Shown here: positions 1 through 7,807 of the stretch, piece after piece
Layout of the letters: the number at the start of each line of letters is the position of its first letter
Numbering within the stretch: the stretch's first letter is position 1
DNA from: Paenibacillus tengchongensis
Lineage (GTDB): Bacteria; Bacillota; Bacilli; Paenibacillales; Paenibacillaceae
Length of the DNA: 64,000 nt
Direction: 5' to 3'
Assembly: GCF_008973665.1 (NCBI RefSeq)
Contig: NZ_WACP01000006.1
Coordinates: 186,001 to 250,000 of the forward strand
The notes under the pieces: model-generated
What the model saw: the letters and a program-made list of their open reading frames with translations, nothing else
What the model was told of the DNA's origin: nothing
The model's database searches: none
Program-made: the position numbers and the translations under genes

Positions 1-163
1 TTTGCGGAATTTTTGCGGACAGAGTTACTTTATGGGCTTAATAAGCAGCTTTCGTAATATTTTTTTGCAAAAATAAAAAAGTTTTTAATTAAATTTGAAA
101 CCTCCGCGAACCTGCTGACGTATTACCGTGCATACCATAATTCTAGGAGGGTATCTATACTCA

Positions 164-598
164 ATGAAATTGAAACGCGTACTGATGATTGTAATGGCTT
201 TCACCCTGTTTTTTGCCGTAACGACACCGGATTTTGCGGATGCGAAACGCGGCGGCTTTAAATCCGGCACGCGGAGCTTCACCACGACTCCGAAGAAATC
301 AACGACAGACAGCGTGAAACCAAACGATAGCAGCAGAGGCACCACATCCACCGGTGCAGCGGCCACAACCGCGAACCGCGGATTCTTCAGCGGCGGCGGC
401 CTGATGAAAGGCCTGATGATCGGCGGAATCGCCGGCATGCTCTTCGGCGGAATGTTCGCCGGCATGGGCGCCTTTGGCAACATTCTGGGACTGGCCATCA
501 ACCTGCTGGCCATCTATCTGGTCTTCATGCTCGTAATGTCCTTTATCCGCAGCCGCCAGCAGCGGCGCAAATGGCAGGAAAGGGATGACCGTTACTGA
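164..598 (+). CDS. Small secreted or membrane protein with glycine-rich hydrophobic centre
   Basis: The product is about 144 residues. It has an N-terminal signal or anchor segment (basic MKLKR followed by a hydrophobic run), a Ser/Thr/Lys-rich linker at about 30-75, and then a Gly/Met-rich hydrophobic stretch (repeated GGM/AGM motifs) running into a second membrane segment. The tail is strongly basic (RSRQQRRKW). This arrangement recalls the N-terminal part of bacterial Tim44-like membrane proteins, but the lipid-binding domain itself is absent. The ATG at 164 is preferred over the GTG at 128 because AGGAGG lies at 145-150. The stop overlaps the next start (TGATG), so the two genes are probably translationally coupled. 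Function is unknown. Confidence 0.75.
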   Translation: MKLKRVLMIVMAFTLFFAVTTPDFADAKRGGFKSGTRSFTTTPKKSTTDSVKPNDSSRGTTSTGAAATTANRGFFSGGGLMKGLMIGGIAGMLFGGMFAGMGAFGNILGLAINLLAIYLVFMLVMSFIRSRQQRRKWQERDDRY

Positions 599-885
599 TG
601 GCAGCAACCGTTCTGAGCATGGACGAAATTATTAACGCCGTATGTCTGCATATGGCGGAGCGCAAGGGCGTGCGTGTCCAGGAGGTTCAGGTCGAGCTGA
701 GCTGGGATGAAGATACCGGCTATACCGCCGAGGTCTGGATTCAGGGACGCAGCCAATATTTAGTGGAATCGAATCTGAACGAAGCGATCCTCCGCTATCT
801 GCACAGCGAGTACGGCATCCGTGCTTACCGCGAGAATGTGCGGCTGGAGCTGGACGAAGAAATTACGGCAGTGGTGACCACATAA
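598..885 (+). CDS. YxcD-like DUF2653 family protein
   Basis: A 95-residue acidic soluble protein. Its length and the pattern MDEIINAVC...VQVELSWDEDTGYTAEV...EAILRYLHSEY match the Bacillus YxcD (DUF2653) family, whose biochemical role is not established. The start ATG overlaps the stop of the upstream membrane protein gene by one base, which implies a two-gene operon closed by the hairpin at 899-930. No signal peptide or membrane segment is visible. The family call rests on remembered sequence pattern only. Confidence 0.75.
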   Translation: MAATVLSMDEIINAVCLHMAERKGVRVQEVQVELSWDEDTGYTAEVWIQGRSQYLVESNLNEAILRYLHSEYGIRAYRENVRLELDEEITAVVTT

Positions 886-898
886 AGATAGGTTAAGG

Positions 899-930
899 AA
901 AAAGGGACAGCCTGACGGCTGTCCCTTTTT
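899..930 (+). terminator. Rho-independent terminator after the YxcD-like gene
   Basis: The hairpin AAAGGGACAGCC-TGAC-GGCTGTCCCTTT is followed by further T residues, 15 bases after the stop codon. The A-rich left side means it could also work on the minus strand. Confidence 0.85.
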
Positions 931-962
931 GGATACGTTGCTGTGTTTTGTATAGAACCAAC

Positions 963-1061
963 CTAATTTACTACTACATAATAGAATCCGAGGATGAAGA
1001 TGCACATGGTGGAAGCAACGGACAGCAAGGTGAAAAACCGGTTCCAGTTATAGTTCTTCAT
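963..1061 (-). CDS. Small single-pass membrane protein overlapping cse60
   Basis: A 32-codon frame starting MKNYNWNRFF, with one hydrophobic segment of about 18 residues (TLLSVASTMCIFILGFYY). Its ATG lies inside the last codons of cse60 in another frame, with a 14-base overlap, as in translational coupling. There is no clear ribosome binding site of its own. Positive N-terminus followed by a single helix is typical of small sporulation or stress membrane peptides. The sequence supports a possible gene; expression is inference. Confidence 0.4.
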   Translation of the reverse strand: MKNYNWNRFFTLLSVASTMCIFILGFYYVVVN

Positions 1062-1242
1062 TCGTTCTGTACACCACCAAAATTGTGCTCCGCTGATGCT
1101 CGGAACCGTCGCGGGCCGCCTTAACCACCGAGCCATAGCAAACGTTGACCACCTGCTCCTCACGAAGCGTCTTCAGAAACTCATTGGCCGTATTGACGGC
1201 ATAGGAGTTATCCGCATCCACAAACTCTTTGACCTGAATCAT
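1048..1242 (-). CDS. cse60: Cse60-like sporulation protein
   Basis: A 64-residue protein starting MIQVKEF, with the pattern NEFLKTLREEQVVNVCYGS, which matches B. subtilis Cse60 (about 60 residues), a small protein made in the mother cell under sigma-E. Its molecular function is unknown. The ATG at 1242 has GGAGAA 6 bases upstream, while the longer frame from 1272 has no such site. A good sigma-A-like promoter lies upstream (1323-1351), so regulation here may differ from the B. subtilis gene. A tiny membrane ORF overlaps its 3' end. Confidence 0.75.
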   Translation of the reverse strand: MIQVKEFVDADNSYAVNTANEFLKTLREEQVVNVCYGSVVKAARDGSEHQRSTILVVYRTNEEL

Positions 1243-1322
1243 GTTCTTCTCCTTTGGCTGGAAAGCCTTCACAAATAGTAAGGCACCCCGCAGACTACCG
1301 CGAAATGCCCAAATTTCAGTCT

Positions 1323-1351
1323 ATCTTAACACCCGGTGTAAGCAGGGTCAA
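1323..1351 (-). promoter_or_regulatory. Sigma-A-type promoter of cse60
   Basis: Read on the minus strand, TTGACC (1346-1351) and TAAGAT (1323-1328) are separated by exactly 17 bases, about 80 bases before the cse60 start. Confidence 0.6.
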
Positions 1352-1508
1352 TAGCTTTTTTCATAATATTTCACATTTTTTCATTTACCAGTGTTCAATT
1401 AGAGCCCATATTCCGGATACATCAGCTATAAAAATATTGCGTAACTGTTCCCTTACCGTCCGCGATCTCCACTTCGGCATACGCAAATAAGAACGTATTT
1501 TGGGGGCT

Positions 1509-1541
1509 AAAAACAAAGAACCCGCGCTAGACGCGGGCTCT
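1509..1541 (-). terminator. Terminator of the Sm-like protein gene
   Basis: On the minus strand the hairpin GAGCCCGCG-TCTAG-CGCGGGTTC is followed by TTTGTTTTT, about 30 bases after the stop at 1568. Confidence 0.75.
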
Positions 1542-1567
1542 CACGGGAAAGCTAAATATTTGAACAG

Positions 1568-1921
1568 CTACAACAACGAAATGGCCAGCAGCTCATACAG
1601 CACCAGCGGCAGGATGGCATTACCGCTTACCGGGCCCGGATATGGATACGGCGGATAGGGGTACGGCTTGTAATAGGGGTTGTAGAATCCCCGGACCTGG
1701 TCGGTGCTGACCGTAATGAACAGGTACACATTTTTGCTGTCCATGCCGGCAAGAATACCTTCATGCGTATTCCCGTCATGCGTCTGTACTTTTACTTTGT
1801 GGTTCAGGTACGGCTTGCAGGTCTGGTGCAGCGTATTGCGGACATGGTGATAATGCCTGGCGGCATCGGGGTCTGCCTGATAAATCATCGAAGCCCGCAC
1901 ATCTGGAGAATAAATCGACAT
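1568..1921 (-). CDS. Small beta-barrel (Sm-like) protein with Pro/Tyr-rich linker
   Basis: A 117-residue protein. Residues about 37-70 (LNHKVKVQTHDGNTHEGILAG and MDSKNVYLFIT) follow the Sm/LSm pattern: a strand, an exposed turn with G, a strand, and a second block that ends in hydrophobic residues. A Pro/Tyr linker (YKPYPYPPYPYPGP) and a hydrophobic C-terminus (LPLVLYELLAISLL) follow. Hfq-like RNA binding is possible, but in Bacillus relatives similar short proteins with P/Y repeats are often spore-surface associated. The ATG at 1921 is chosen because GGAGG lies 9 bases upstream. It is a monocistronic gene with its own terminator. Function not known. Confidence 0.65.
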   Translation of the reverse strand: MSIYSPDVRASMIYQADPDAARHYHHVRNTLHQTCKPYLNHKVKVQTHDGNTHEGILAGMDSKNVYLFITVSTDQVRGFYNPYYKPYPYPPYPYPGPVSGNAILPLVLYELLAISLL

Positions 1922-2026
1922 GATTATTGAACCTCCGAGAAAATCGATTTTGCTCCATTCTATGCGGATGCCCATCAGATGGTGCACTCCTCGCCCCGCT
2001 ACCGGCAATATCCGGATTACTTCACC

Positions 2027-2866
2027 TTAAAAAGCAACCCCGATGCCGCCTTCCCCGGCATAGGTGCCCATAACAGGTCCCATGCTGGATAACAATACCT
2101 CCTTGAACGGATGCTTCGCCAGAATACGCTCTTGAATCTCCAGCGCCAGCTTCTCACAATTGCTGTGAACGATAGCGATAACCGCCTGCTCATAATCATG
2201 CTGTTTCTCATCCAGCTTGGCCAGCAGCTGGTTCAGCGCTTTCGGCAGGCCCCGTGTCTTCTCCACGACCTCTACTCTGCCTTCGTCGCTGATTTTGAGC
2301 AGCAGCTTAATGTTCAGCACTGAAGCCACCGCTCCGGACAAACGGTTGAGCCGGCCGCCCTTAATGACATTTTCCAGCGTATCGAGCGTAAAGTATGCGT
2401 TCACATCTTCAATCTGTGCGAGCACTTTTGCTTTTAGTTCAGCCAGGCTAATGCCCTCGCTTGCCCATTTCGCAGCCAAAGCTACAATAAGGGACAGTCC
2501 GCCTGAGAAGTTCAGCGAATCGATCACTTCGATGTTGCCGCCGTTCCCTTCATCCTCATAAATGTCCTTGGCGATTAACGCGGCTTGATACGTGCTGCTG
2601 ATATTGGACGACATACTGATGACCAGGATATCCTTTCCCGGTTCCACCTGCTTAAATGTATTTACAAATTCCTGCGGACTGGGGCTTGCTGTCGTAGGCA
2701 GCTCCTTGGATGCCACCATCCGGGAATAAAATTCCTTCGTATCCGTCTCTGCCGGCATCAGCTCATGCCCGAAATGGACGGGCAGATGGACAATGCCGAT
2801 ATCATATTGGTCAATGTAAGCCTGAGGTAAGTCGGAACCGCTGTCCGTAATAATCTTGATGGTCAT
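2027..2866 (-). CDS. DegV family fatty-acid-binding protein
   Basis: A 279-residue protein that begins KIITDSGSDLP, the classic DegV opening. It contains TTASPSPQEF and ISMSSNISSTYQAA, the regions that contact the fatty-acid carboxylate in solved DegV/FakB structures. In Firmicutes, FakB-type DegV proteins present exogenous fatty acids to the kinase FakA. No fakA is nearby, so the physiological role is inferred from the family only. Length is typical (about 280 residues). AAAGGAG precedes the ATG. It is separated from the ECF/PHP operon by a terminator at 3083-3124. Confidence 0.9.
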   Translation of the reverse strand: MTIKIITDSGSDLPQAYIDQYDIGIVHLPVHFGHELMPAETDTKEFYSRMVASKELPTTASPSPQEFVNTFKQVEPGKDILVISMSSNISSTYQAALIAKDIYEDEGNGGNIEVIDSLNFSGGLSLIVALAAKWASEGISLAELKAKVLAQIEDVNAYFTLDTLENVIKGGRLNRLSGAVASVLNIKLLLKISDEGRVEVVEKTRGLPKALNQLLAKLDEKQHDYEQAVIAIVHSNCEKLALEIQERILAKHPFKEVLLSSMGPVMGTYAGEGGIGVAF

Positions 2867-3082
2867 CAGGGCGCTCTCCTTTCAATTCTACCCCATTATA
2901 TCCACCCTGCCGGGGCTCAAATAGTATGATATATAACTTGCCAAAATGAGGATTCTGTGCATGGTGACATAAATGGTCTTTAGCCCCAAATATTATGCGG
3001 TTTTCATTTGCAGTATAGACATATTTCACGCACAAGCAGGGGTTCTGAAACAGCAGCTCCGACCGGCCGGGTCTGCCTCATG

Positions 3083-3124
3083 CAAAAAAAACAAGCCGCG
3101 GCAATACATGCCAGACGCAGCTTG
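3083..3124 (-). terminator. Terminator of the ECF-PHP operon
   Basis: On the minus strand an imperfect stem (CAAGC...GGC / GCC...GCTTG) is followed by eight T residues, about 43 bases after the stop of the PHP gene. Confidence 0.7.
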
Positions 3125-3166
3125 CTTCAGCTCAAAACCCACATCCAAAACGTGGCCTCCCAAACG

Positions 3167-3952
3167 TTACATCGAATACTCCTCATCCCGCGACGGGGCT
3201 TCGCCGCGCATCTGCTTCAGCAGCTTCTTCATCATGACGGAAGCCTTCACCTTCACCGGCAGACAGTGAGATACCTCCAGCGTATACGCACCCAGGTTGA
3301 CTGCGGCACGCAGCTCCTCCATCGTCTCACAGGAGACCTCCAGCTTGTTCAGAACGCTGCCGTATTGCAGGCATTGGTGGCTGTCGCTGCCGGCGATCAC
3401 CGGGAGTCTGAGACCAGCGGCAAAAGGGGTAATGAGCGCGCGGTATGCTTCCTCGCCCTGCACATAAATATCCTTGGCGTTGAAGTCGAGCGCGTCCAGC
3501 CGCACCAGCAGCTCCGTGCTCAGGTGATGCAGCGGGGTGGAACGCCGGAACGGATGGGCGCCGATCTTCCACAGGCCGCGGCTGTCGGCCAGATCCAGCA
3601 GCTGGCGGAAAGGAATGAAATGTCCTTCCCGGGTATACGGCTCCAGCGCGGCCCGGACCTCCAGAATCTCCTCCTTCCGTCCGATGAGGAGGATATGCCC
3701 GGTCTCGGCGATGTCGACCTCCATGCCGGGGAAAATCTTCAGACCTGCTGCATCGTAGTAATGCCCGTTGTAGGGATACATCTCATCCAGCGCAGCGTAC
3801 ATCCCGAAGAAATTCAGCGTGTTGAAATGCTCAGTCAGCGCCAAGGCATCGAGCCCGTTCTCCTTGGCTTCGTACACCATTTGCCGGAAATATTCCGGAT
3901 CAAAGACAGACTTTTTGGACAGCTTGCCGTGTGTATGCAAATCGATATTCAT
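3167..3952 (-). CDS. PHP-domain metal-dependent phosphoesterase-like protein
   Basis: A 261-residue PHP protein. Visible metal-binding motifs are DLHTHG near the N-terminus, LTEHFN, GAHPFR and GSDSH near the C-terminus, consistent with an intact trinuclear-type site. PHP enzymes hydrolyse phosphomonoesters or phosphodiesters, for example histidinol phosphate or AMP-type nucleotides. The ATG at 3952 follows AAAGGAG, and the longer frame is not supported. It is the last gene of the ECF transporter operon, 34 bases after ecfT, so it may process the imported compound or its phosphorylated form. The substrate cannot be read from the sequence. Confidence 0.8.
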   Translation of the reverse strand: MNIDLHTHGKLSKKSVFDPEYFRQMVYEAKENGLDALALTEHFNTLNFFGMYAALDEMYPYNGHYYDAAGLKIFPGMEVDIAETGHILLIGRKEEILEVRAALEPYTREGHFIPFRQLLDLADSRGLWKIGAHPFRRSTPLHHLSTELLVRLDALDFNAKDIYVQGEEAYRALITPFAAGLRLPVIAGSDSHQCLQYGSVLNKLEVSCETMEELRAAVNLGAYTLEVSHCLPVKVKASVMMKKLLKQMRGEAPSRDEEYSM

Positions 3953-3986
3953 CGCGTTTTCTCTCCTTTGTAGGTATGGTGCCGGA

Positions 3987-4820
3987 TTAATAGACCAGTT
4001 CAGGATAAGCCATGCCCAGGGTAAACAGGGCAATAAGATACAGCGCGGTGATTCCTGCGAACATCCAGTCGCGCGGCTTGAGCGCCATGTAGGACAGCTT
4101 GAGCTTCTTGACCTGCGGATTGTTCACGGCGTAGGTGTAGCCCCGTGTCTCCAGCGCTTCGACGGTAGTGCGCGAACGCTTGGCCGTATTCAGCATCAGG
4201 GGGTAAAAGACCAGCACGATGATGCGCATATAGTAGGCAGCGGTCCGCCAATAGAACAAACCGTTCTTCTGCGGGCGCAGCCCGCGCAGGCGGAACGACA
4301 GCAGAATCTGGTGGAACTCCTCCAGCAGCGTCGGCAGAATGCGGTAGCCGTAAGACAGGCTGAAGGCAAAGGCGTCAGGAACGCCCAGCGCAGACAGTCC
4401 GTCGCTGAGCCGCTCAGGGTCCAGGCTGGAGAACACGGTAATGCTGGCCAGCGATATCACCGACAGCTTAAGCGTCAGGGTAAGCATCGGCAGCAGAGAC
4501 TCGCCCCCGCCGCCGAAGAACAGCGACAGCAGGAACATCCAGCCAACCTGGGTGATCAGCCCCAGACAAAGGATGAAGATAATAAACGTACTGGCCCGTG
4601 ACAGTACCGTACACACCGCCATCAAGATGAACATGCCCAGCAGAATCGTCCGGTTATGCACAAACCACGGGACGATGGCAAAGAACAAATACCAGATCAG
4701 CAGCGTACGCGGGTCCAGCCGGCCCAGAACAGTGCTGCTGCTGTTGTAGGCATTGCCGAGCAGCTCCAGCTTGATGCGCTCGACGGAAATCTTGTCGAGT
4801 GCCCGTTTAACGGCTTCCAC
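3987..4820 (-). CDS. ECF transporter transmembrane T component
   Basis: A 277-residue polytopic membrane protein (about five helices). It has two EcfT coupling-helix signatures, SFRLRGL and ALETRGYTY (x-Arg-Gly type), which bind the two ATPase domains. It overlaps the fused ATPase gene by 14 bases, and the S component lies further upstream, so this is a dedicated (group I) ECF transporter instead of a shared one. N-terminal LDPRTLLIWYLFFAI is also typical of the CbiQ/EcfT family. The vitamin or metal transported is unknown. Confidence 0.88.
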   Translation of the reverse strand: MEAVKRALDKISVERIKLELLGNAYNSSSTVLGRLDPRTLLIWYLFFAIVPWFVHNRTILLGMFILMAVCTVLSRASTFIIFILCLGLITQVGWMFLLSLFFGGGGESLLPMLTLTLKLSVISLASITVFSSLDPERLSDGLSALGVPDAFAFSLSYGYRILPTLLEEFHQILLSFRLRGLRPQKNGLFYWRTAAYYMRIIVLVFYPLMLNTAKRSRTTVEALETRGYTYAVNNPQVKKLKLSYMALKPRDWMFAGITALYLIALFTLGMAYPELVY

Positions 4821-6759
4821 TTAGCGCCACTCCTTCCTCTTCGTGCTTAAGTTCCATAGCCTCTTTCCACACGACTGCCTCCGTGAATTCCTCCAGACTG
4901 CAGCAGATCTGCGGCAGCCCCAGGCGGCGGCTCAGCCTCATCAGCTGCGTCTCCGTCAGTCCGGCTCGCCGCAGCAGCAGCGCGTCGGCGAAGACCTCCT
5001 CCTTGCTGCCATCGGCAATGATCCGCCCTTCATGCATGACGATGACCCGGGTCGCCCACTCCGCCACCAGCGCCATGTCATGGGTCGCAATGACGACCGT
5101 CTCCACATGGCTGCGGAGCGTGTGCAGCACTCCGATCATTTCCTGCTTCGTGGATATGTCTAGATTGGCGGTCGGCTCATCGAGCAGCATAACCGCCGGA
5201 GCCATGGCTGCGCCAATGGCCAGCGAGACGCGGCGCTGCTGGCCGCCGCTAAGCAGCCGCGCATCCCGCTCGGCCAGCTCTTCCAGGCGGAAAGCAGCGA
5301 GGATCCGCTCCACCGTCCCGGCCATGTCCGCTCGCTTCCGCGCCTTCAGATAGTACGACACCTCGCCGCGGACCGAATCGTCGATAAACATGTCCTCCGG
5401 GTTCTGAAATACATAGGCGGCGGTTCCCGCCAGGCGTTCGGGCGGCTGTCCGTTCACCGTGATTCCTTTAACGGTGACGGTTCCTGCTGTCGGCTGGGCG
5501 ATCCCGGCGATCAGCTTCATCAGCGAGGATTTGCCGGCACCGTTGTTGCCGACGAGCGCTACACATTCGCCTGCCTGCAGCGTCAGCGAAACCTCACGGA
5601 GCACAGGCTGCACCGTCTTGTGAATGGTCCGGTAGGCCAGACCGGCTTTATTCATGACCACGACGGGTGCCTGCCCGCCGGCCATAGCGGGGGCAGAATC
5701 CGGCTGCGAGCGCAGAACCGTGCGCTCTGCCGGATGATTGCCTGCACCCTTTAAGCCGTGCTCAGACGCTTGTTCTTCTGCACCCTTTGCACTCTGCTCT
5801 GCTGCATGCCCTCCCTGATTCTCTTGCACGAGTCCTGCTTGTCGTTCTTCCATATACCCTATCCTGCGCTCTGTTGTCTGCGCTCCCGCACGCTTGATCC
5901 CTTGTGCCGCTTCCCCCGCATCACGCCGCACAAAGCGGCCTTCCGCCTCCTCGCAGCTCAGCGGATGCAGCGTCCCCGCCGGAGCGCCGGGGCGGAGCAT
6001 CCAGGCCGCCCGGGTGACATCGGGCGGATAGATGCCGAGCGGCAGCAGCTCGTCTACGGCGGACAGCGCCTCGCGCACCGGGCGCTGCCAGCGCAGCCTT
6101 CCGCCGTCCATCAGCACGACGCTGCGGCAGTATTCGGCAATGAACTCCGTATGATGTTCAATGACCACAACCGTCTTGCCCAGCCGCTCGTTCAGGCCGC
6201 GCAGGATGTCATAGATGTGCCGGGCATGCTGCGGGTCGAGCTGGGAGATCGGCTCATCGATGACCAGAATGTCCGGGTCCATCGCCAGCGCCCCGGCCAG
6301 GGCAAGCAGATGCTTCTGCCCGCCGCTGAGCTGCCAGATGAAATCATGCCGCTTGCCGGTAAGGCCTGTCAGCTCCAGCGCCCGCTCGCCCCGCTGCCGG
6401 TAATCGGCCAGGCCGTAATTCAGCGGCGTGAAGCAGGCGTCGTCCAGCACGGTCGGCCGGACCAGCTGGTTCTCGAAATCCTGGTACACGTACCCGATAT
6501 GACGCGACAATTGGCTGACCGTCTTCCCCTCCGCGGACTGACCGTTCAGAATGATCTCGCCGGCGAATTCACCGGTGTAATAATGGGGAATCAGTCCGTT
6601 GAACGTCTTGCAGAGCGTCGATTTCCCGGAGCCATTGCCGCCGATGACCGCCACGAAATCGCCCTCCGTAAGCGATAGCGATACGTCCTGAAGTACAGGC
6701 GTCTCCGACCCCGGATACGTAAACGACACGCCGCGCAGTTCCAGAATGTGATTAGCCAT
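4807..6759 (-). CDS. ECF transporter fused double ATPase (EcfA-EcfA)
   Basis: A 650-residue fusion of two ABC ATPase domains. The first (about 4-235) has Walker A GGNGSGKST, signature LSGGQ and Walker B LVIDEP. The second (about 370-600) has GNNGAGKSS, LSGGQQRR and MLLDEPTANL. Between them is an Ala/Glu/Gly-rich linker of roughly 90 residues with short quasi-repeats (AEQSAKGAEEQASEHG), which is unlike a normal ATPase insert. The ATG at 6759 overlaps the stop of the S gene. The domain order resembles YkoD-type fused ATPases. It supplies energy to the S and T components encoded on each side. Confidence 0.88.
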   Translation of the reverse strand: MANHILELRGVSFTYPGSETPVLQDVSLSLTEGDFVAVIGGNGSGKSTLCKTFNGLIPHYYTGEFAGEIILNGQSAEGKTVSQLSRHIGYVYQDFENQLVRPTVLDDACFTPLNYGLADYRQRGERALELTGLTGKRHDFIWQLSGGQKHLLALAGALAMDPDILVIDEPISQLDPQHARHIYDILRGLNERLGKTVVVIEHHTEFIAEYCRSVVLMDGGRLRWQRPVREALSAVDELLPLGIYPPDVTRAAWMLRPGAPAGTLHPLSCEEAEGRFVRRDAGEAAQGIKRAGAQTTERRIGYMEERQAGLVQENQGGHAAEQSAKGAEEQASEHGLKGAGNHPAERTVLRSQPDSAPAMAGGQAPVVVMNKAGLAYRTIHKTVQPVLREVSLTLQAGECVALVGNNGAGKSSLMKLIAGIAQPTAGTVTVKGITVNGQPPERLAGTAAYVFQNPEDMFIDDSVRGEVSYYLKARKRADMAGTVERILAAFRLEELAERDARLLSGGQQRRVSLAIGAAMAPAVMLLDEPTANLDISTKQEMIGVLHTLRSHVETVVIATHDMALVAEWATRVIVMHEGRIIADGSKEEVFADALLLRRAGLTETQLMRLSRRLGLPQICCSLEEFTEAVVWKEAMELKHEEEGVALSGSR

Positions 6760-7627
6760 CAAGCTGCCCCGCTTCCTGCCGCCTGCGGGCGGTGCGGCGC
6801 AGGATCAGGATAATGGCGGCAGCCAGGACCGCCGCAGCTGCGATGCTGATCCAGATCAGGCTGCCTTCATTTGACTCTGCGCCCGCCAGCTCGAATTCGC
6901 CGATGCTCCAGCCGGATTCGGACATGAGCTCCGCGCCGAGCGCTGCGGCGGCAAGCAGGGTGCCGACGATGACCAGCTTTGGCGACAGCCAGGCGCCTGC
7001 CGCGTACTGCATATTGCGCCCGCGCGGCTTCATGCCGAGCAGCGGCTCGATTTTGCCATAGAGACGGGGTACCAGATAGAGCGTCGGCAGCAGCGCGAAC
7101 AGAATACCCGAGAACAACACATCATTCAGAAAGCTGACGCCTTCGATGAGTACAACACTTTCCGCCAGACCCTGCACCGCCTCCAGCTCCTCGACGCCGA
7201 CCCACACCTTCACGATGTCGATGACCGAGCTGAAGAACTGATGAATCGCTACACCGGTGATGGCCGCAACGCCGACCTGGCGGCGGTTCTTCGGATCGGA
7301 GACCATGCGGCCCGCTGTATACATGGCCAGCGAGAAGGTAATGAACTTTTCCAGCTCACCCAGACCGCCGAACTGCCCCAGCATCAGCTCACCGAAAATA
7401 ATTTCTCCGACCGCAGCGCCTACAGCCGCATAGAGCGGATGGAACAGCATGCACAGCGTCAGCGGGATGAAGGCGAAATACTCAACCGACAGCTCGATCG
7501 GTCCCAGCTGCAGACTGGGGATCAGCTCCGTGAACATGTTGGACAGTCCGTACAGCGACATGGACAGCACAAAAATCATCATTTTTTGCGATTGGGTCAG
7601 TGTGTAACGCGTTTTTAACGTACTCAT
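6752..7627 (-). CDS. ECF transporter substrate-binding (S) component
   Basis: A 291-residue integral membrane protein. Helices are evident from about residue 15 to 200, and a last helix sits near the C-terminus (LIWISIAAAAVLAAAIILIL) before a basic tail. It occupies the first position of the operon, directly before the double ATPase and T genes, which is the usual place of the S component. The size exceeds typical S proteins (about 180-220 residues) by an extra C-terminal soluble loop and helix. The ATG at 7627 has GGAGGG upstream. Its ligand is unknown; the divergent RpiR/SIS regulator hints at a phosphorylated sugar-like effector. Confidence 0.75.
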   Translation of the reverse strand: MSTLKTRYTLTQSQKMMIFVLSMSLYGLSNMFTELIPSLQLGPIELSVEYFAFIPLTLCMLFHPLYAAVGAAVGEIIFGELMLGQFGGLGELEKFITFSLAMYTAGRMVSDPKNRRQVGVAAITGVAIHQFFSSVIDIVKVWVGVEELEAVQGLAESVVLIEGVSFLNDVLFSGILFALLPTLYLVPRLYGKIEPLLGMKPRGRNMQYAAGAWLSPKLVIVGTLLAAAALGAELMSESGWSIGEFELAGAESNEGSLIWISIAAAAVLAAAIILILRRTARRRQEAGQLDG

Positions 7628-7737
7628 TAGCGAATCGGCCCCCTCCAGGAATTTACTCTCAGTATAGAGAGCGCATGTCAGCACAGCTTTTCCCGATTGT
7701 TAAGGGAGGGTAATAATTTTTTCAGTATTTTTAACGT

Positions 7738-7753
7738 TGTAAAAATATTTACA
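7738..7753. promoter_or_regulatory. Inverted repeat between the ECF operon and rpiR-like gene
   Basis: TGTAAA-AATA-TTTACA is a dyad with 6-base arms, centrally placed in the divergent promoter region. It is a candidate RpiR-type operator. Confidence 0.45.
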
Positions 7754-7807
7754 TCACACTCAAGGGCTATAGTGGGGGCAACACCACCGACGCAGGAGGA
7801 ACGCCCG

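Noticed and set aside
3008..3973. 321-codon plus-strand frame
   Set aside because: Antisense to the PHP gene, which has clear metal motifs and a ribosome binding site.
5758..6678. 306-codon plus-strand frame
   Set aside because: Antisense to the fused ECF ATPase; composition is Arg/Gln/Pro-rich and shows no motifs.
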